NCBI GenBank assembly: GCA_024402565.1
Contig: JAKSTM010000003.1
Location: 1 to 64,000 of the forward strand
DNA: 64,000 nt
From: Treponema sp.
GTDB taxonomy: Bacteria > Spirochaetota > Spirochaetia > Treponematales > Treponemataceae
Direction: 5' to 3'
The position numbers and the translations under genes were made by a program. Below, piece after piece: positions 16,830 through 26,159 of this stretch. Under the pieces are notes generated by a model. It did not search any database, had not been told where the DNA came from, and saw only the letters and a program-made list of their open reading frames with translations. The stretch's first letter is position 1. Every line of letters begins with the position of its first letter.

Positions 16830-17405
16830 CTACTCTTCATCATCGGCTTCTTCATCAGGAAGAACAAGTTCTTTGTGGGCATTCTGTGCAAAATAAAGCA
16901 CAACAACTCCTACCCCGCCAAAGAAAACAAGAAATGGCCCCGTAAGAGCAATAAATGAAGCAAAAGACATTTTTACCACATCAAGTGAAAATAATAAAAA
17001 TACTACTCCAAGAAGGACCATTGCAATTGAAGTAACAAGGTAACTTAATCTGACTTTTTTAAACTTATAAAAACCCGCGAGAAAAAGGGAAATACCGGTC
17101 AGAAAAAGAAATACTGGCCATAACTCAGAAAAACCAAAAGAAGTAATATCCCGCGTAACAAATATACTGAAAGAACCGGACAAACCAAGCATTATGCCCG
17201 TAAACAATAAATGAGACCTATGAAAAAGCGCCACTGAAAAATAAGTAATAATCATGCCAGAAATCATGATGAAAAAAGGCCAGAACTTAAAGAAATGAGC
17301 ATGTTCCTGTTCAATGGCAAGGATAAAAAGAAGAAATCCACCGAAAACAAACAGAAGCCCAAAGGCAAGAAGGATATTCAAAATGAATGTTGGAAGTTTT
17401 CTCAT
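16830..17405 (-). CDS. Multi-pass inner-membrane protein, unknown function
   Basis: A 191-residue protein with about six predicted membrane helices and a short acidic cytosolic tail (LPDEEADDEE). The paired-helix pattern FWPFFIMISGM and LWPVFLFLTGISLF resembles LiaI/LiaF-type membrane domains, but this is a weak likeness. It starts with ATG at 17405, divergent from the lipoprotein gene at 17471, and lies 34 bp upstream of the TPR gene, so the two may share a transcript. Confidence 0.65.
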   Translation of the reverse strand: MRKLPTFILNILLAFGLLFVFGGFLLFILAIEQEHAHFFKFWPFFIMISGMIITYFSVALFHRSHLLFTGIMLGLSGSFSIFVTRDITSFGFSELWPVFLFLTGISLFLAGFYKFKKVRLSYLVTSIAMVLLGVVFLLFSLDVVKMSFASFIALTGPFLVFFGGVGVVVLYFAQNAHKELVLPDEEADDEE

Positions 17406-17470
17406 ACCTTAATTATTATATATATTTCCATTATTTACAATATAAAAGCCTTATGATAAGTTTAGACAAT

Positions 17471-18508
17471 ATGAAAAAATTGTTATCTGTGCTACTGGCT
17501 TTTACCGCACTTTCTTTTTATTCCTGCAAGAAAAACGATGAGTCAGCAAAAACAATAAACCAGACCCAGAAACAGCTTGAAATTCTCTTACAAGACCCGA
17601 TTTTAAGTCCTGAACAAAAATATGCCATTGTAAACCAGATGGCAAACAACCTGCTTCAAACAGGAGATTTCCAGGAGACTATTCTTTTTCTGAATGACTG
17701 GGTTGAAAATAATCCGGATGACAAATATAACGCATACTGGATGCTCATGACAGCATATTCCTATATGTCATTAAACGCAGAGCCTGTTGCCGAATACTAT
17801 TTCGACCGAATTCTCCGCCAGTACAGCGACCTTTTGGTAAAAGGAAAATCCATTCACTTTATCTGCCTTCAGAATCTGATACAAATCAGTAAAACCCCGA
17901 AAAATCGAATCAGATACTTTAATGAACTGATAAACAGGTTCCCAAATGACATCAATAAAACCGAACTTTATCTGCGACTTGCCACAGAATATGAAAAAGA
18001 CAGTCAGTGGAATCTGGCTCTTAAAACTTCAGAACTGTTCCTGAACCAGCCTGATGCAACAACTATACAAATTCCTGGCGAACCAGACGCATATAAAGAT
18101 GCCCGTCATCTTATTGATTTTAACAACTCTTCAAAAGACTGGACTTTTGAAAGTCTTGCGGAACTGGAAGAAGCGGTAAAAAAAGCTATCAGAAATTATG
18201 ACTGGAGAAGACTGGATAAATACAAATCAAAAGTTAATTTCTTCTCAATGTCATGGAAACAGGATGAAACTGACGCCAATTCACAGACTGAATTCAGTAT
18301 GCATGACTACATGCGTGGAAACAGAATACGTTTTGCTGAAGATCTTGATGAATCTTCAAATGAAAACGAAGCCTATTTAAGAACCTGGGGATGGAGTACT
18401 TACGTAAGCGTATGGTACCTCTATTTCAGAAAAGTAAACTTTCCTCTGGACCCGGATATTAACGGTAACTGGGAATGGGCTGGAATTTACTTTGGGAATA
18501 AACTGTAA
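17471..18508 (+). CDS. Envelope lipoprotein with TPR-like helices
   Basis: The chosen ATG gives a clear lipoprotein signal, MKKLLSVLLAFTALSFYSC; the frame is open 28 codons further upstream but that would bury the signal. The mature protein of about 325 residues is helical, with TPR-like pairs at roughly 35-200 (YAIVNQMANNLLQTGDFQETILFLNDWV), and ends in an aromatic-rich region. Its stop overlaps the ATG of the MltD-like gene (TAATG), so the two are translationally coupled. A role as partner or assembly factor for that enzyme is inference. Confidence 0.7.
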   Translation: MKKLLSVLLAFTALSFYSCKKNDESAKTINQTQKQLEILLQDPILSPEQKYAIVNQMANNLLQTGDFQETILFLNDWVENNPDDKYNAYWMLMTAYSYMSLNAEPVAEYYFDRILRQYSDLLVKGKSIHFICLQNLIQISKTPKNRIRYFNELINRFPNDINKTELYLRLATEYEKDSQWNLALKTSELFLNQPDATTIQIPGEPDAYKDARHLIDFNNSSKDWTFESLAELEEAVKKAIRNYDWRRLDKYKSKVNFFSMSWKQDETDANSQTEFSMHDYMRGNRIRFAEDLDESSNENEAYLRTWGWSTYVSVWYLYFRKVNFPLDPDINGNWEWAGIYFGNKL

Positions 18509-19773
18509 TGAAACTTTTTCTCAAAGATTTTACCCTTTTTCTTTTATTGTTCTTTTTTCCATTTTGTCTTTTTGCTCAAACAGAGCTTGATGCAAATCAA
18601 AACAATTCCGACACTTCACAGATAGAAAAAACTATAGAAAAAGAAAAAGCAGAGGATACATCTGCTGAAAAAAAAGAACTTTTCAACGAAAACCTTCCGG
18701 AAAAAATAAATGATTCAGACGTGCTTCCTCCCCTTCAGGAAGAAAATACAAACAATAATTCAGAATCTGATGAAATTTCCCTGGAATCCCAAGAGTTTCA
18801 ATTATATCCACTTATTAGCGAATGGAGAGACAGACCAGAAGTGGAAGCATGGCGTCAATATTACCTTTCATCCGAAAAAAGAGTAAAACTGCTCCACGAC
18901 ATTCTGGAAAATGCCATGGAATACAGACTTTTTGTACGTAAAACAGTACAAGGACGTGAAGTTCCTGGCGAGCTGGAATACTTGCCTGTAGTTGAATCAG
19001 GATACAAAACATCGGCAAAATCACGTTCCGGGGCTTTGGGAATGTGGCAATTTATGGAAAACTCTGTAAAACCATTTCTTACCCTTACAGAGTATGTTGA
19101 TGAACGGTTAGACCCATGGAAATCCACAGAAGGCGGACTTTCTAAACTCCAGGACAACTACCGCTATTTCAAAGACTGGCTTCTAGCAATTGGGGCTTAT
19201 AATTGCGGAGCTGGAGCAATGAACAAAGCAATCAACCGTGGCCAGAGCCGTGATTTCTGGTATCTTGCAGAAAACGGGTTCCTTTCATCCCAGACAAAAG
19301 ATTACGTTCCAAAATTGATCGCTATTGCCGACCTTGCAGTTAATTCAAAAGATTATGAAATAGAACTTCCAGACCATGCAGAAGAGTATGCTTTACTGGC
19401 AAATGAAAGAGACGGTCTCTTTGATTATGTGACAGTACAAAAACCATATTCAATTTCTGCAATTGCGCGAGATATGCGCATGGAAGAAAGACAGCTGAAA
19501 AAACTCAATCCTGCCCTAACAAAAGGATTCACACCACCTGCTGCAAAATACAATATCCGTGTTCCACTTGGAATGAAAGCCACTTGTGAGGAAGTAATTT
19601 CAAAACTTCAACCTATAGAATTCCCTTTTCAATACAAAGTTGTTAAAGGAGATTCACTTTGGTCTATAAGCCGCAAATTCGGAACAACAGTCCAGGCCAT
19701 TTGTGAAACAAACGGAATAGAAGAAAACGCTATTTTAAAAATCGGAAAAATTCTCTACATTCCAGGAAAATAA
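18508..19773 (+). CDS. mltD: MltD-like lytic murein transglycosylase with LysM
   Basis: A 421-residue secreted protein: signal peptide ending near CLFAQ, an acidic Asn/Glu-rich linker to about residue 95, and an SLT domain with the catalytic glutamate in LPVVESGY plus SGALGMWQF and AYNCGAGAMNKA. A diverged LysM-like segment follows, then a clear C-terminal LysM (YKVVKGDSLWSISRKFGTT). It would cleave peptidoglycan glycan strands to 1,6-anhydro ends in the periplasm. It is the middle gene of a three-gene envelope cluster with the upstream lipoprotein and the OmpA-like protein. Confidence 0.88.
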   Translation: MKLFLKDFTLFLLLFFFPFCLFAQTELDANQNNSDTSQIEKTIEKEKAEDTSAEKKELFNENLPEKINDSDVLPPLQEENTNNNSESDEISLESQEFQLYPLISEWRDRPEVEAWRQYYLSSEKRVKLLHDILENAMEYRLFVRKTVQGREVPGELEYLPVVESGYKTSAKSRSGALGMWQFMENSVKPFLTLTEYVDERLDPWKSTEGGLSKLQDNYRYFKDWLLAIGAYNCGAGAMNKAINRGQSRDFWYLAENGFLSSQTKDYVPKLIAIADLAVNSKDYEIELPDHAEEYALLANERDGLFDYVTVQKPYSISAIARDMRMEERQLKKLNPALTKGFTPPAAKYNIRVPLGMKATCEEVISKLQPIEFPFQYKVVKGDSLWSISRKFGTTVQAICETNGIEENAILKIGKILYIPGK

Positions 19774-19790
19774 ATGCCGAAAAGTGTAGT

Positions 19791-21134
19791 ATGATAAAGT
19801 TTTCCATGAAAAAAACTTCCATTTTTCTTTTATTTATTTTCATTTGTAGTGTTTCATTTTCTCAAACAATTGAATCTATCTCAGAAATCGATTGGACAAC
19901 AAAGACTTTTACTTCAAATATTACATTAGATACAGTAAAGGCAGAAATAAAAATGCCTTCAGGTAAAAAAACCGCTTCCACACAAATCAAAGCAAAAACA
20001 CCTGAACTGATTCAACGCCCGCTCTTAACACTTTTTGTAAACAACAATGAATGCCTTGGCGATGAAATCATCAAAAACAATATTACTTTAGATCATATTG
20101 CACAGATTATTGAAGACGGAAAAACGACTCCAGAAGTTTTTACCCATGACACAAAACAACTGAAAACAACAAACACACTGGATGTAAACTCAATTTCATC
20201 TTTGCTCATAAAGAATAAAAACGGTTACAAACCAGAAACTCCTATTGAAGATATTCCATCAAGAGCCTATTCAGGAATAATAATTGATGCCAGAGGAAGT
20301 ATACCTGTACACGGTGAATATGTTTCCAGTGAAGTATTTCCTTCTTTCTTCCCTACTGTATGGGATGAGGAAATGAACATAATTTATGAAAAAAACATAG
20401 TTAATGCTTCAACATCAATTGCCAGAGGTATCGTAAAATACGATTATCAGGATGATTTTCGTCGGTTTGAAGATATAATTGGATACGATGCCCTTTATAT
20501 CAGAGCTACCCAAGTGTATGGAAGAAATAGAACTGACCCTATCATAAAGAAAAGCGATGCATTAAAAATTCTTACAGTTCCTGAAAACGTAGATCTTTTA
20601 AATCAAGGAAAAGTGGTAATTCTTCTGGATAAGAAAAACCTGATTTATAAAGTTACCGCACCTGAAAAAGATAAGGAATATTATGTAAAATACAACACTG
20701 TAAAACAATATATGTATGAAAACAAAGTGGATGACATTATTGTTAATGACAGCTTAAACGGAATTCTTTTCTCTGTGGATTTAAAATTCTATCCAGATTC
20801 AGACAAACTTCTTCCAGGTGAAGAAAAAAGAATTCAAAAAATAGCAGAAATGCTTTCAGAAATAATCAGGGACAATAGCTATACTGTTTTAGTTGAAGGT
20901 CATACCGCTGATGTTGGAAAACCAGTTGGCCAGTTAAACCTTTCCATTGAGCGAACACGAACGGTAATGAACGCCCTTATAAATGAAGGTCTTGAAAAAT
21001 CACTTTTTACATACAAAGGTTATGGTGGAACGAGACCAGTTGCTACAAACTCTACGGAAGAAGGACGTGCTCAAAACCGAAGAGTTGACATAACAGCCCG
21101 TCCAAGAGCCACTTATATCCAGCGCGACTGGTAG
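19791..21134 (+). CDS. OmpA-family peptidoglycan-binding protein
   Basis: A 447-residue protein with a signal peptide (IFLLFIFICSVSFSQ); a second ATG at 19806 is an equally good start. The N-terminal 300 residues are unassigned. The C-terminal OmpA domain (about residues 320-440) shows VEGHTADVG, LSIERTRTVMNALINEG and the terminal NRRVDI that contacts diaminopimelate-type peptidoglycan. It follows the MltD-like gene by 17 bp and ends at a strong terminator, consistent with a wall-anchoring role in the same operon. Confidence 0.85.
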   Translation: MIKFSMKKTSIFLLFIFICSVSFSQTIESISEIDWTTKTFTSNITLDTVKAEIKMPSGKKTASTQIKAKTPELIQRPLLTLFVNNNECLGDEIIKNNITLDHIAQIIEDGKTTPEVFTHDTKQLKTTNTLDVNSISSLLIKNKNGYKPETPIEDIPSRAYSGIIIDARGSIPVHGEYVSSEVFPSFFPTVWDEEMNIIYEKNIVNASTSIARGIVKYDYQDDFRRFEDIIGYDALYIRATQVYGRNRTDPIIKKSDALKILTVPENVDLLNQGKVVILLDKKNLIYKVTAPEKDKEYYVKYNTVKQYMYENKVDDIIVNDSLNGILFSVDLKFYPDSDKLLPGEEKRIQKIAEMLSEIIRDNSYTVLVEGHTADVGKPVGQLNLSIERTRTVMNALINEGLEKSLFTYKGYGGTRPVATNSTEEGRAQNRRVDITARPRATYIQRDW

Positions 21135-21184
21135 AAAAAAGCTTTCCGTTTTGATGTATTTCACCTTTACGGAAAGCTTTTTTT
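21135..21184 (+). terminator. Rho-independent terminator after the OmpA-like gene
   Basis: A 15-bp stem, AAAAAAGCTTTCCGT / ACGGAAAGCTTTTTT, starts directly after the stop codon and runs into T's. It also reads as a stem on the minus strand, but the convergent neighbour ends 79 bp further on. Confidence 0.9.
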
Positions 21185-21262
21185 ATTCAGTTTTAGTTTG
21201 TCTATTCGGTTTTAATTTAATTAGATTTTTTAGATTAAGTAATAACCCAAAGTACCAAATAT

Positions 21263-21619
21263 CTAGCGATTTCTGCGTTCTGCAGCACTTGCACATGCAA
21301 TACACATCTGTGTGTAAGGAAGAGCTTCAAGACGAGCCTGAGGAATATCTTTTCCACATCCTACACATCTACCATATTTTCCCTGGAGGATTCTGTCTAA
21401 TGCTGAATCAATCTGCTGAAGACGTTTTGCATCCTGTGTTCCAAGAGCAGTAAGAAGAGTTCTGTCAATTGCATCTGCGGCGACATCTGCTTCATCTCCA
21501 GATTCCACTGTTTTAACCAGATTTTTCATATCATCTGTTTGAGAAGCAAGAGATTCTATAATAGATTTTCTCTGTTCCTGAAGTGACTTTTTCATACTGT
21601 TTAAGAATTTCTGATTCAT
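21263..21619 (-). CDS. DksA/TraR-family C4 zinc-finger protein
   Basis: A 118-residue protein with a helical coiled-coil N-terminal half (about 1-80) and a C-terminal zinc finger CVGCGKDIPQARLEALPYTQMCIAC with four cysteines. The RLEALPYTQMCIAC ending is the family signature. DksA-like proteins enter the RNA polymerase secondary channel and modulate transcription, with ppGpp in some bacteria. The usual DxxDxA tip motif may correspond to DVAADAIDRT. A single gene, convergent with the OmpA-like operon. Confidence 0.85.
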   Translation of the reverse strand: MNQKFLNSMKKSLQEQRKSIIESLASQTDDMKNLVKTVESGDEADVAADAIDRTLLTALGTQDAKRLQQIDSALDRILQGKYGRCVGCGKDIPQARLEALPYTQMCIACASAAERRNR

Positions 21620-21711
21620 TTCCCCACCTTTTATAACTTATAAATTATAATTTTATTAAAAGATTCTACGTTTTTAACTGCAATACAACTTTCCCGGTAG
21701 TTTTAGCATTG

Positions 21712-21740
21712 TTGCAAAGCGTTAAGGTTTATTATATAGT
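21712..21740 (+). promoter_or_regulatory. Likely sigma-70 promoter of infA
   Basis: TTGCAA (21712-21717), a 17-bp spacer and TATAGT (21735-21740), 77 bp before the infA GTG. Confidence 0.6.
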
Positions 21741-21817
21741 ATATACTAATTTAAGAGCAAAAAGTCGAAAAAGCAACTAAAAAATTCATAAATTTTCGAC
21801 AATTTTTTGGAGGAATC

Positions 21818-22036
21818 GTGGCTAAAGAAGAAGCTATTGAAGTAGAAGGAATCGTTAAAGAAGCTCTGCCAAATACAACTTTCAGAGTAGAACTGCAGAA
21901 TGGACATGTAATCATGGCTCACCTGTCAGGAAAAATGCGCAAACACTACATCAGAATCGTTCCTGGTGACAGCGTTAAGGTTGAACTTTCACCTTATGAT
22001 CTGGACAAAGGACGCATCACATTCCGCCAAAAGTAG
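21818..22036 (+). CDS. infA: Translation initiation factor IF-1
   Basis: A 72-residue OB-fold protein, the exact usual length. Conserved IF-1 features are [38 protein letters not shown] and [21 protein letters not shown]. The start codon is GTG with GGAGGA 5 nt upstream. It binds the 30S A site during initiation. A good promoter lies upstream and a family R repeat begins 16 bp after the stop. Confidence 0.97.
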   Translation: MAKEEAIEVEGIVKEALPNTTFRVELQNGHVIMAHLSGKMRKHYIRIVPGDSVKVELSPYDLDKGRITFRQK

Positions 22037-22052
22037 AATATAAAGCAGATAA

Positions 22053-22127
22053 AGGGGGAAGACTCCCCCTCGCTGCAAACCTGCGGTTTTCCGCTACCCC
22101 CTCTGCGGGGTGCCCCCGCAACGCCCC
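22053..22127. repeat. Three-hairpin repeat family R, copy R1
   Basis: Three successive hairpins: GGGGG-AAGACT-CCCCC, GCGG-TTTT-CCGC, and TGCGGGG with CCCCGCA. CTACCCCCTC lies between the second and third. A second copy is at 50723-50805. The invariant blocks are GGGGGAAGACTCCCCCTCG and CTACCCCCTCT. The element fills most of the infA-tyrS gap. Confidence 0.75.
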
Positions 22128-22170
22128 ATAAGCAATTATATATTTTCAACAAAACAATAAGGACAAAAAT

Positions 22171-23403
22171 ATGGCACTTTTCGAAGACCTTAAATGGCGC
22201 GGTCTTATTAAAGACGTAGCCGGAGAAGAAGCAGATTTACAGAAAACATTGGACGGATCATCATTCTCTTTTTACTGGGGAACTGACCCAACAGCAGACT
22301 CACTTCATTTAGGTCATTATTCGTCTCTTTGTATGGCAAAACGCCTTGCTAACGCAGGACATCACCCTATTCTCCTCTGTGGTGGTGCTACAGGCCGTAT
22401 CGGTGACCCACGTCCTACAGCAGAACGTGAAATCATTTCTGAAGAAAAAGTAACTGCCAATATCAACGGAATCCGTTCACAGATTTCCCGCCTTGTTCCA
22501 ACAGCTGAACTTGTTGACAACTACGACTGGATGAAAGGCTACGAATTCCTGAACTTCCTCCGCGACATCGGTAAATACATCAATGTAAACTACATGCTTG
22601 ATAAAGACATTATCCGCCGCCGCCTTGAAACAGGAATCACATTTGCAGAATTCTCTTACATGCTGCTTCAGGGATACGACTTCCTTCACCTGTTCGAAGC
22701 CAAGAACTGTATCATGCAAGTTGCAGGTTCAGACCAGTGGGGAAACATTACAACTGGTGTAGACCTTATCCGTAAGAAGCTTGATAAAACAGCATACGCA
22801 TTCACAATGCCTCTTATCCTTGACTCTACAGGAAAGAAATTCGGTAAGTCAGAAGGAAACGCTCTGTGGCTGGACAAAGACAAGACTAGTCCATATGAAA
22901 TCTACCAGTACCTTATCAATACTGATGACGGTAAAGTTGAAGAATACCTTAAAGTATTCACATTCCTTAGCCGCGAAGAAATTGAAAAGATTATGGCAGA
23001 ACAGAAAGAACATCCTGAAACACGTATTGCTCAGAAAACACTTGCATGGGAAGTTGTAAAAGACCTTCACGGAAAAGATGAAGCTGACAACGCTGTAAAC
23101 GTTTCTGTAAAACTCTTCCAGGGAGATTTCTCAGGACTTTCAGTTGCAGACATCAAAACAGGAATGAAATCTGTTCCTTCATTTGACCTGAAAGAATCAG
23201 CCCCTCTTATCGACGTACTTGTAAACAACAAGATTGCTTCAAGCCGCCGCGAAGCACGCGAATTCTTAGGCAACAATGCCATCACAGTAAACGGTGTTGT
23301 AGAAACTGACGAAAACAAAGTAATCGGAAAAGACTGCGCTATCGGTGGTGAAATCGTAATCATCCGCCGCGGTAAGAAAAAGTACTACATCGGAAATTGC
23401 TAA
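22171..23403 (+). CDS. tyrS: Tyrosyl-tRNA synthetase
   Basis: A 410-residue class I synthetase. The HIGH-type motif is HLGH at 46-49, and KFGKS (about 225-229) is the KMSKS equivalent. AGSDQWGNI and the tyrosine-pocket residues of TyrRS are present. A C-terminal S4 RNA-binding domain (about 345-405) includes SSRREAREFL and ITVNG. Codon use is notably biased to GAC/AAC/CTT, as expected of a highly expressed gene. It charges tRNA-Tyr. Confidence 0.96.
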   Translation: MALFEDLKWRGLIKDVAGEEADLQKTLDGSSFSFYWGTDPTADSLHLGHYSSLCMAKRLANAGHHPILLCGGATGRIGDPRPTAEREIISEEKVTANINGIRSQISRLVPTAELVDNYDWMKGYEFLNFLRDIGKYINVNYMLDKDIIRRRLETGITFAEFSYMLLQGYDFLHLFEAKNCIMQVAGSDQWGNITTGVDLIRKKLDKTAYAFTMPLILDSTGKKFGKSEGNALWLDKDKTSPYEIYQYLINTDDGKVEEYLKVFTFLSREEIEKIMAEQKEHPETRIAQKTLAWEVVKDLHGKDEADNAVNVSVKLFQGDFSGLSVADIKTGMKSVPSFDLKESAPLIDVLVNNKIASSRREAREFLGNNAITVNGVVETDENKVIGKDCAIGGEIVIIRRGKKKYYIGNC

Positions 23404-23407
23404 GATA

Positions 23408-23468
23408 ATTTACAATTCACAATTCACAATTCATAATTTAGAATTGATAATTGAAAATTGATAATTAT
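23408..23468. repeat. A/T-rich ACAATTCACAATT-type repeat tract after tyrS
   Basis: A run of 8-10-nt units, variants of ACAATTC and TTGATAATTGA, beginning 4 bp after the tyrS stop. The same family recurs at 23561-23657, 39452-39528 and inside the DEAD-box helicase gene (49244-49386). Confidence 0.7.
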
Positions 23469-23483
23469 CTATCGAAAGGACCT

Positions 23484-23535
23484 AAAAAAAGCCTGCACTT
23501 CTAAAAAATTTCAGAAAGGCAGGCTTTTCTTTTTA
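23484..23535. terminator. Bidirectional terminator between tyrS and the Na/Pi transporter
   Basis: A stem of about 16 bp (AAAAGCCTGCACTTCT with AGAAAGGCAGGCTTTT, one mismatch) has A's on its left and T's on its right. It suits the convergent genes on both sides. Confidence 0.85.
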
Positions 23536-23560
23536 GATCCCGGATCAGGTCAAGGATGAC

Positions 23561-23657
23561 AATATCCATTGTCCATTGTCCATTGTCCATTGTCAATTTT
23601 CAATTTTCAATTCCACAATATTCTTAATTATGAATTATACATTGTGCATTGTCCATT
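23561..23657. repeat. TGTCCATTG / CAATTTTCAATT repeat tract abutting the Na/Pi transporter
   Basis: Four or more units of TGTCCATTG, then CAATTTTC units and TGTGCATTGTCCATT. The tract reaches into the stop codon of the minus-strand transporter gene (stop at 23658-23656). Just before it, 23537-23561 reads GATCCCGGATCAGG then GGATGACA, a variant of the dispersed GATCCCnnnGGGATGACA element. Confidence 0.75.
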
Positions 23658-25311
23658 AAACCGTCTGTGTAAGTAATTCTGAAATACTGAAACAGTTATC
23701 ACCGATTTTTTCAATCTGACGGATAATGTCCAGGAATACAAGTTCCGCTTTTACATCGGCACCGGATTCAAGACGTTTTCGTGCAACCTTCTTAAGGTCT
23801 TTTCGCCACTGGTCAATTGAATTTTCAAGTTCAGTTGCCATTGCGAGTTTATTTTCATCAAGATGTTTATTGATATTAATACGTATAAACTGAAGAAACT
23901 GACGGGCAAGTTCAACGTAAGGAATTACCTGTTCCATATCTTCCTGCTGATATTTCATTTTCTTTTCTATTGATTTTGCAAGAAGCATAGAAGTTGTAAA
24001 ACAGTTGTCACTCATATTTTCTAGTTCATCAACAATTTGAGTCATTACAGAAAGGTTATTTACCTGTTTTGCAGTAACTGGAAGACGTTCACAGTTAATC
24101 AAATACTTAACAATCTGTTCATGCATCTGATCACAATAATCTTCTTCCTGTTTCATTATTTCTATATGTTCATCAACAAAGTCTTTATTTCGATGTTTTA
24201 CACCAACCTGAATACGATCAAACATACCTGTAACAACATCAGTCATATCAGCAATAGCCTTTTCGGCTGTCATAATATAGGCTGTAAGGCTTTCCTTTCC
24301 CAAAGTATCATGGAACTCAAGAATATATTTTCCGTCCTTTGATTCCATTTTATCTTTAATACAAATCTGAGAAAGTTTCACCAATGGATTAACAAGCGGA
24401 AGGAAAATCACAGCTGACAAAGCTTTGAATACTGTATGAAGCATGGAAATACGGATTGCAATATTTCCGTTTATGCCACCAGGAGTACATGCAGTAACCA
24501 GAGTAAGGAACGGCTTGAAGAAAACCAAGGCAATAAATGTACCGAATACGTTAAAGAATACGTGAATCAAAGCGGCACGTTTTGCATCCTGGCTTGTTCC
24601 GGCTGCGGCAAGAACAGCATCAATTGTAGAACCAATATTACTACCAAGAGTAAGAGCTGCAGCAAAGTCCCAGTTTACGATTCCGTTATATGCAAGTGCA
24701 ATTACAATAGCACTAAATGCAGATGATGAATGAAGTAAGGCGGTAAAGAAGGTACCAATTACAAATCCAAAAAGAATTGACCAGATTCCCCAGCTTTGAA
24801 TAGGACCAAGCCACAGAAATTTTGCAGGATCTGTGAAAAGATCTGAAAGACCACTTAATCCGATAAAGAGAAGTGCAAAACCCATTACAGCTTCTGCAAT
24901 ATTCTTGTACTTTCCTTTTTTTAGTATGGAAAAGAAATATCCCAATCCAAGAATTGGAACAGCAAATGCTGAAATCTTAAAATTAAAACCGAAAATAGAA
25001 ACGATCCAGGCTGTAATAGTTGTACCGATATTAGCACCAAAAATAACCCCTACAGACTGAGTAAGTGTAAGAAGTCCGGCATTTACGAAAGTAACTACCA
25101 TTACAGTAGTTGCACCGGAAGACTGAATAATCATGGTTATGACCATTCCCGTAAGGAGCCCGACAAAACGGTTTCCTGTCATCTTTGCAAGAGTGCGCTG
25201 AAGTTTTTCTCCGGCACTTTTCTGCACGCCGTCACTCATGAGCTTCATACCATACATAAGGAAGCCCAAGTTTCCGATAAGTGACAAAAGCATAGCCACG
25301 ATTTCTTTCAT
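23656..25311 (-). CDS. Na+/phosphate cotransporter family protein with PhoU-like domain
   Basis: A 551-residue NptA/PNaS-type transporter. The two inverted membrane repeats carry the diagnostic QSSGATTVMVVTFVNAG and LHSSSAFSAIVIALAYNG motifs; about eight to ten helices extend to residue 320. The C-terminal 230 residues are helical and PhoU-like (ITAYIMTAEKAIADMTDVV onward), usually linked to phosphate regulation. It probably imports phosphate with sodium. A single gene, its stop lying in a repeat tract. Confidence 0.87.
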   Translation of the reverse strand: MKEIVAMLLSLIGNLGFLMYGMKLMSDGVQKSAGEKLQRTLAKMTGNRFVGLLTGMVITMIIQSSGATTVMVVTFVNAGLLTLTQSVGVIFGANIGTTITAWIVSIFGFNFKISAFAVPILGLGYFFSILKKGKYKNIAEAVMGFALLFIGLSGLSDLFTDPAKFLWLGPIQSWGIWSILFGFVIGTFFTALLHSSSAFSAIVIALAYNGIVNWDFAAALTLGSNIGSTIDAVLAAAGTSQDAKRAALIHVFFNVFGTFIALVFFKPFLTLVTACTPGGINGNIAIRISMLHTVFKALSAVIFLPLVNPLVKLSQICIKDKMESKDGKYILEFHDTLGKESLTAYIMTAEKAIADMTDVVTGMFDRIQVGVKHRNKDFVDEHIEIMKQEEDYCDQMHEQIVKYLINCERLPVTAKQVNNLSVMTQIVDELENMSDNCFTTSMLLAKSIEKKMKYQQEDMEQVIPYVELARQFLQFIRININKHLDENKLAMATELENSIDQWRKDLKKVARKRLESGADVKAELVFLDIIRQIEKIGDNCFSISELLTQTV

Positions 25312-25380
25312 AATACTTTATTGTAACAAATTTTCTGTCTTCTTTTCAATTAGAAGGAAATTTATTACAATAAATTACCT

Positions 25381-26154
25381 ATGAAAAAAATTTTGATTAC
25401 AGTGGTGGGACTGGCAATCGGATTTTCTTTTTTTTCATGTTCAGACAAAAAAAAGACATCAAACGAGATTAATGAAAATCCTCTCACCTTGGAAATAGAA
25501 GACTCAAATTACAATGAGACAGAATCAAAAAACCAATTGTGGCACCCAACAAACAAAAAAATCATTGTCCTGTTCGGTTATAATTATAATGATTCAAATT
25601 TCGTAACAAAAACTCTTTCGCTGCTGAATGAACAATTCGGACTAAATGAAAATGATGGTGCAATTTATCCTGTTGTTTTCCCGGATGATTTCCGGCATAA
25701 AGACAAAGCAGTTTCAGTTGATTTATATAATATTCTGGATGACGATTTCATTGATGTTGCTGGTTTTATTTCTTTAGGAGCACCAGAAAAAACATACAGA
25801 GCATTAACAAAAATTCAGGACAAATGGAATGGACAGATTCCTTTCCCAGTCATTTCAATTTTTCCACAAGATGATATTCTAGGAATTGAAGACACATCCA
25901 CAATTGTAATAAACCAAATACAACAGGCTGAAACAGAAGAAAGTCTTCTTACCGAATCTGAGCAGACCGGAATTGCAGATGCAGAACTAATATTGAAAAA
26001 TACAGTTTCATATATTTTACGTCTTGAAGGAGCACCTGAAAAAGATGGTAATCTAGCAAACCATATTAGGCAAATGCTCCCTGGAAAAATTATTCACCGG
26101 TATACTGATTCCGAAACAGGGCTCTTCAGTATAAATCACTTTGTCATTGAATAA
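25381..26154 (+). CDS. Lipoprotein of unknown function
   Basis: A 257-residue protein whose signal MKKILITVVGLAIGFSFFSC ends in a lipobox. After an Asn/Glu/Ser-rich linker (to about 58), the rest looks like a compact alpha/beta fold starting KKIIVLFGYNYND, with IDVAGFISLGAPEKTYRAL and FPVISIFPQDD. This resembles a periplasmic-binding-protein-type Rossmann fold, but I do not recognise a family. The phosphodiesterase gene begins 5 bp after its stop, so the two form an operon. Confidence 0.65.
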   Translation: MKKILITVVGLAIGFSFFSCSDKKKTSNEINENPLTLEIEDSNYNETESKNQLWHPTNKKIIVLFGYNYNDSNFVTKTLSLLNEQFGLNENDGAIYPVVFPDDFRHKDKAVSVDLYNILDDDFIDVAGFISLGAPEKTYRALTKIQDKWNGQIPFPVISIFPQDDILGIEDTSTIVINQIQQAETEESLLTESEQTGIADAELILKNTVSYILRLEGAPEKDGNLANHIRQMLPGKIIHRYTDSETGLFSINHFVIE

Positions 26155-26159
26155 AAAAA

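Noticed and set aside
21718..21745. TATATAGTATATACTAA upstream of infA as a fourth hexuronate operator
   Set aside because: It lacks the CTAG centre and is fully explained as a -10 region; infA has no link to hexuronate use.
23408..23657. CAATT/TGTCCATTG tracts considered as CRISPR or iterons of an origin
   Set aside because: Units are 8-10 bp with no unique spacers, no dnaA or rep gene is near, and the same tracts occur at other gene ends.
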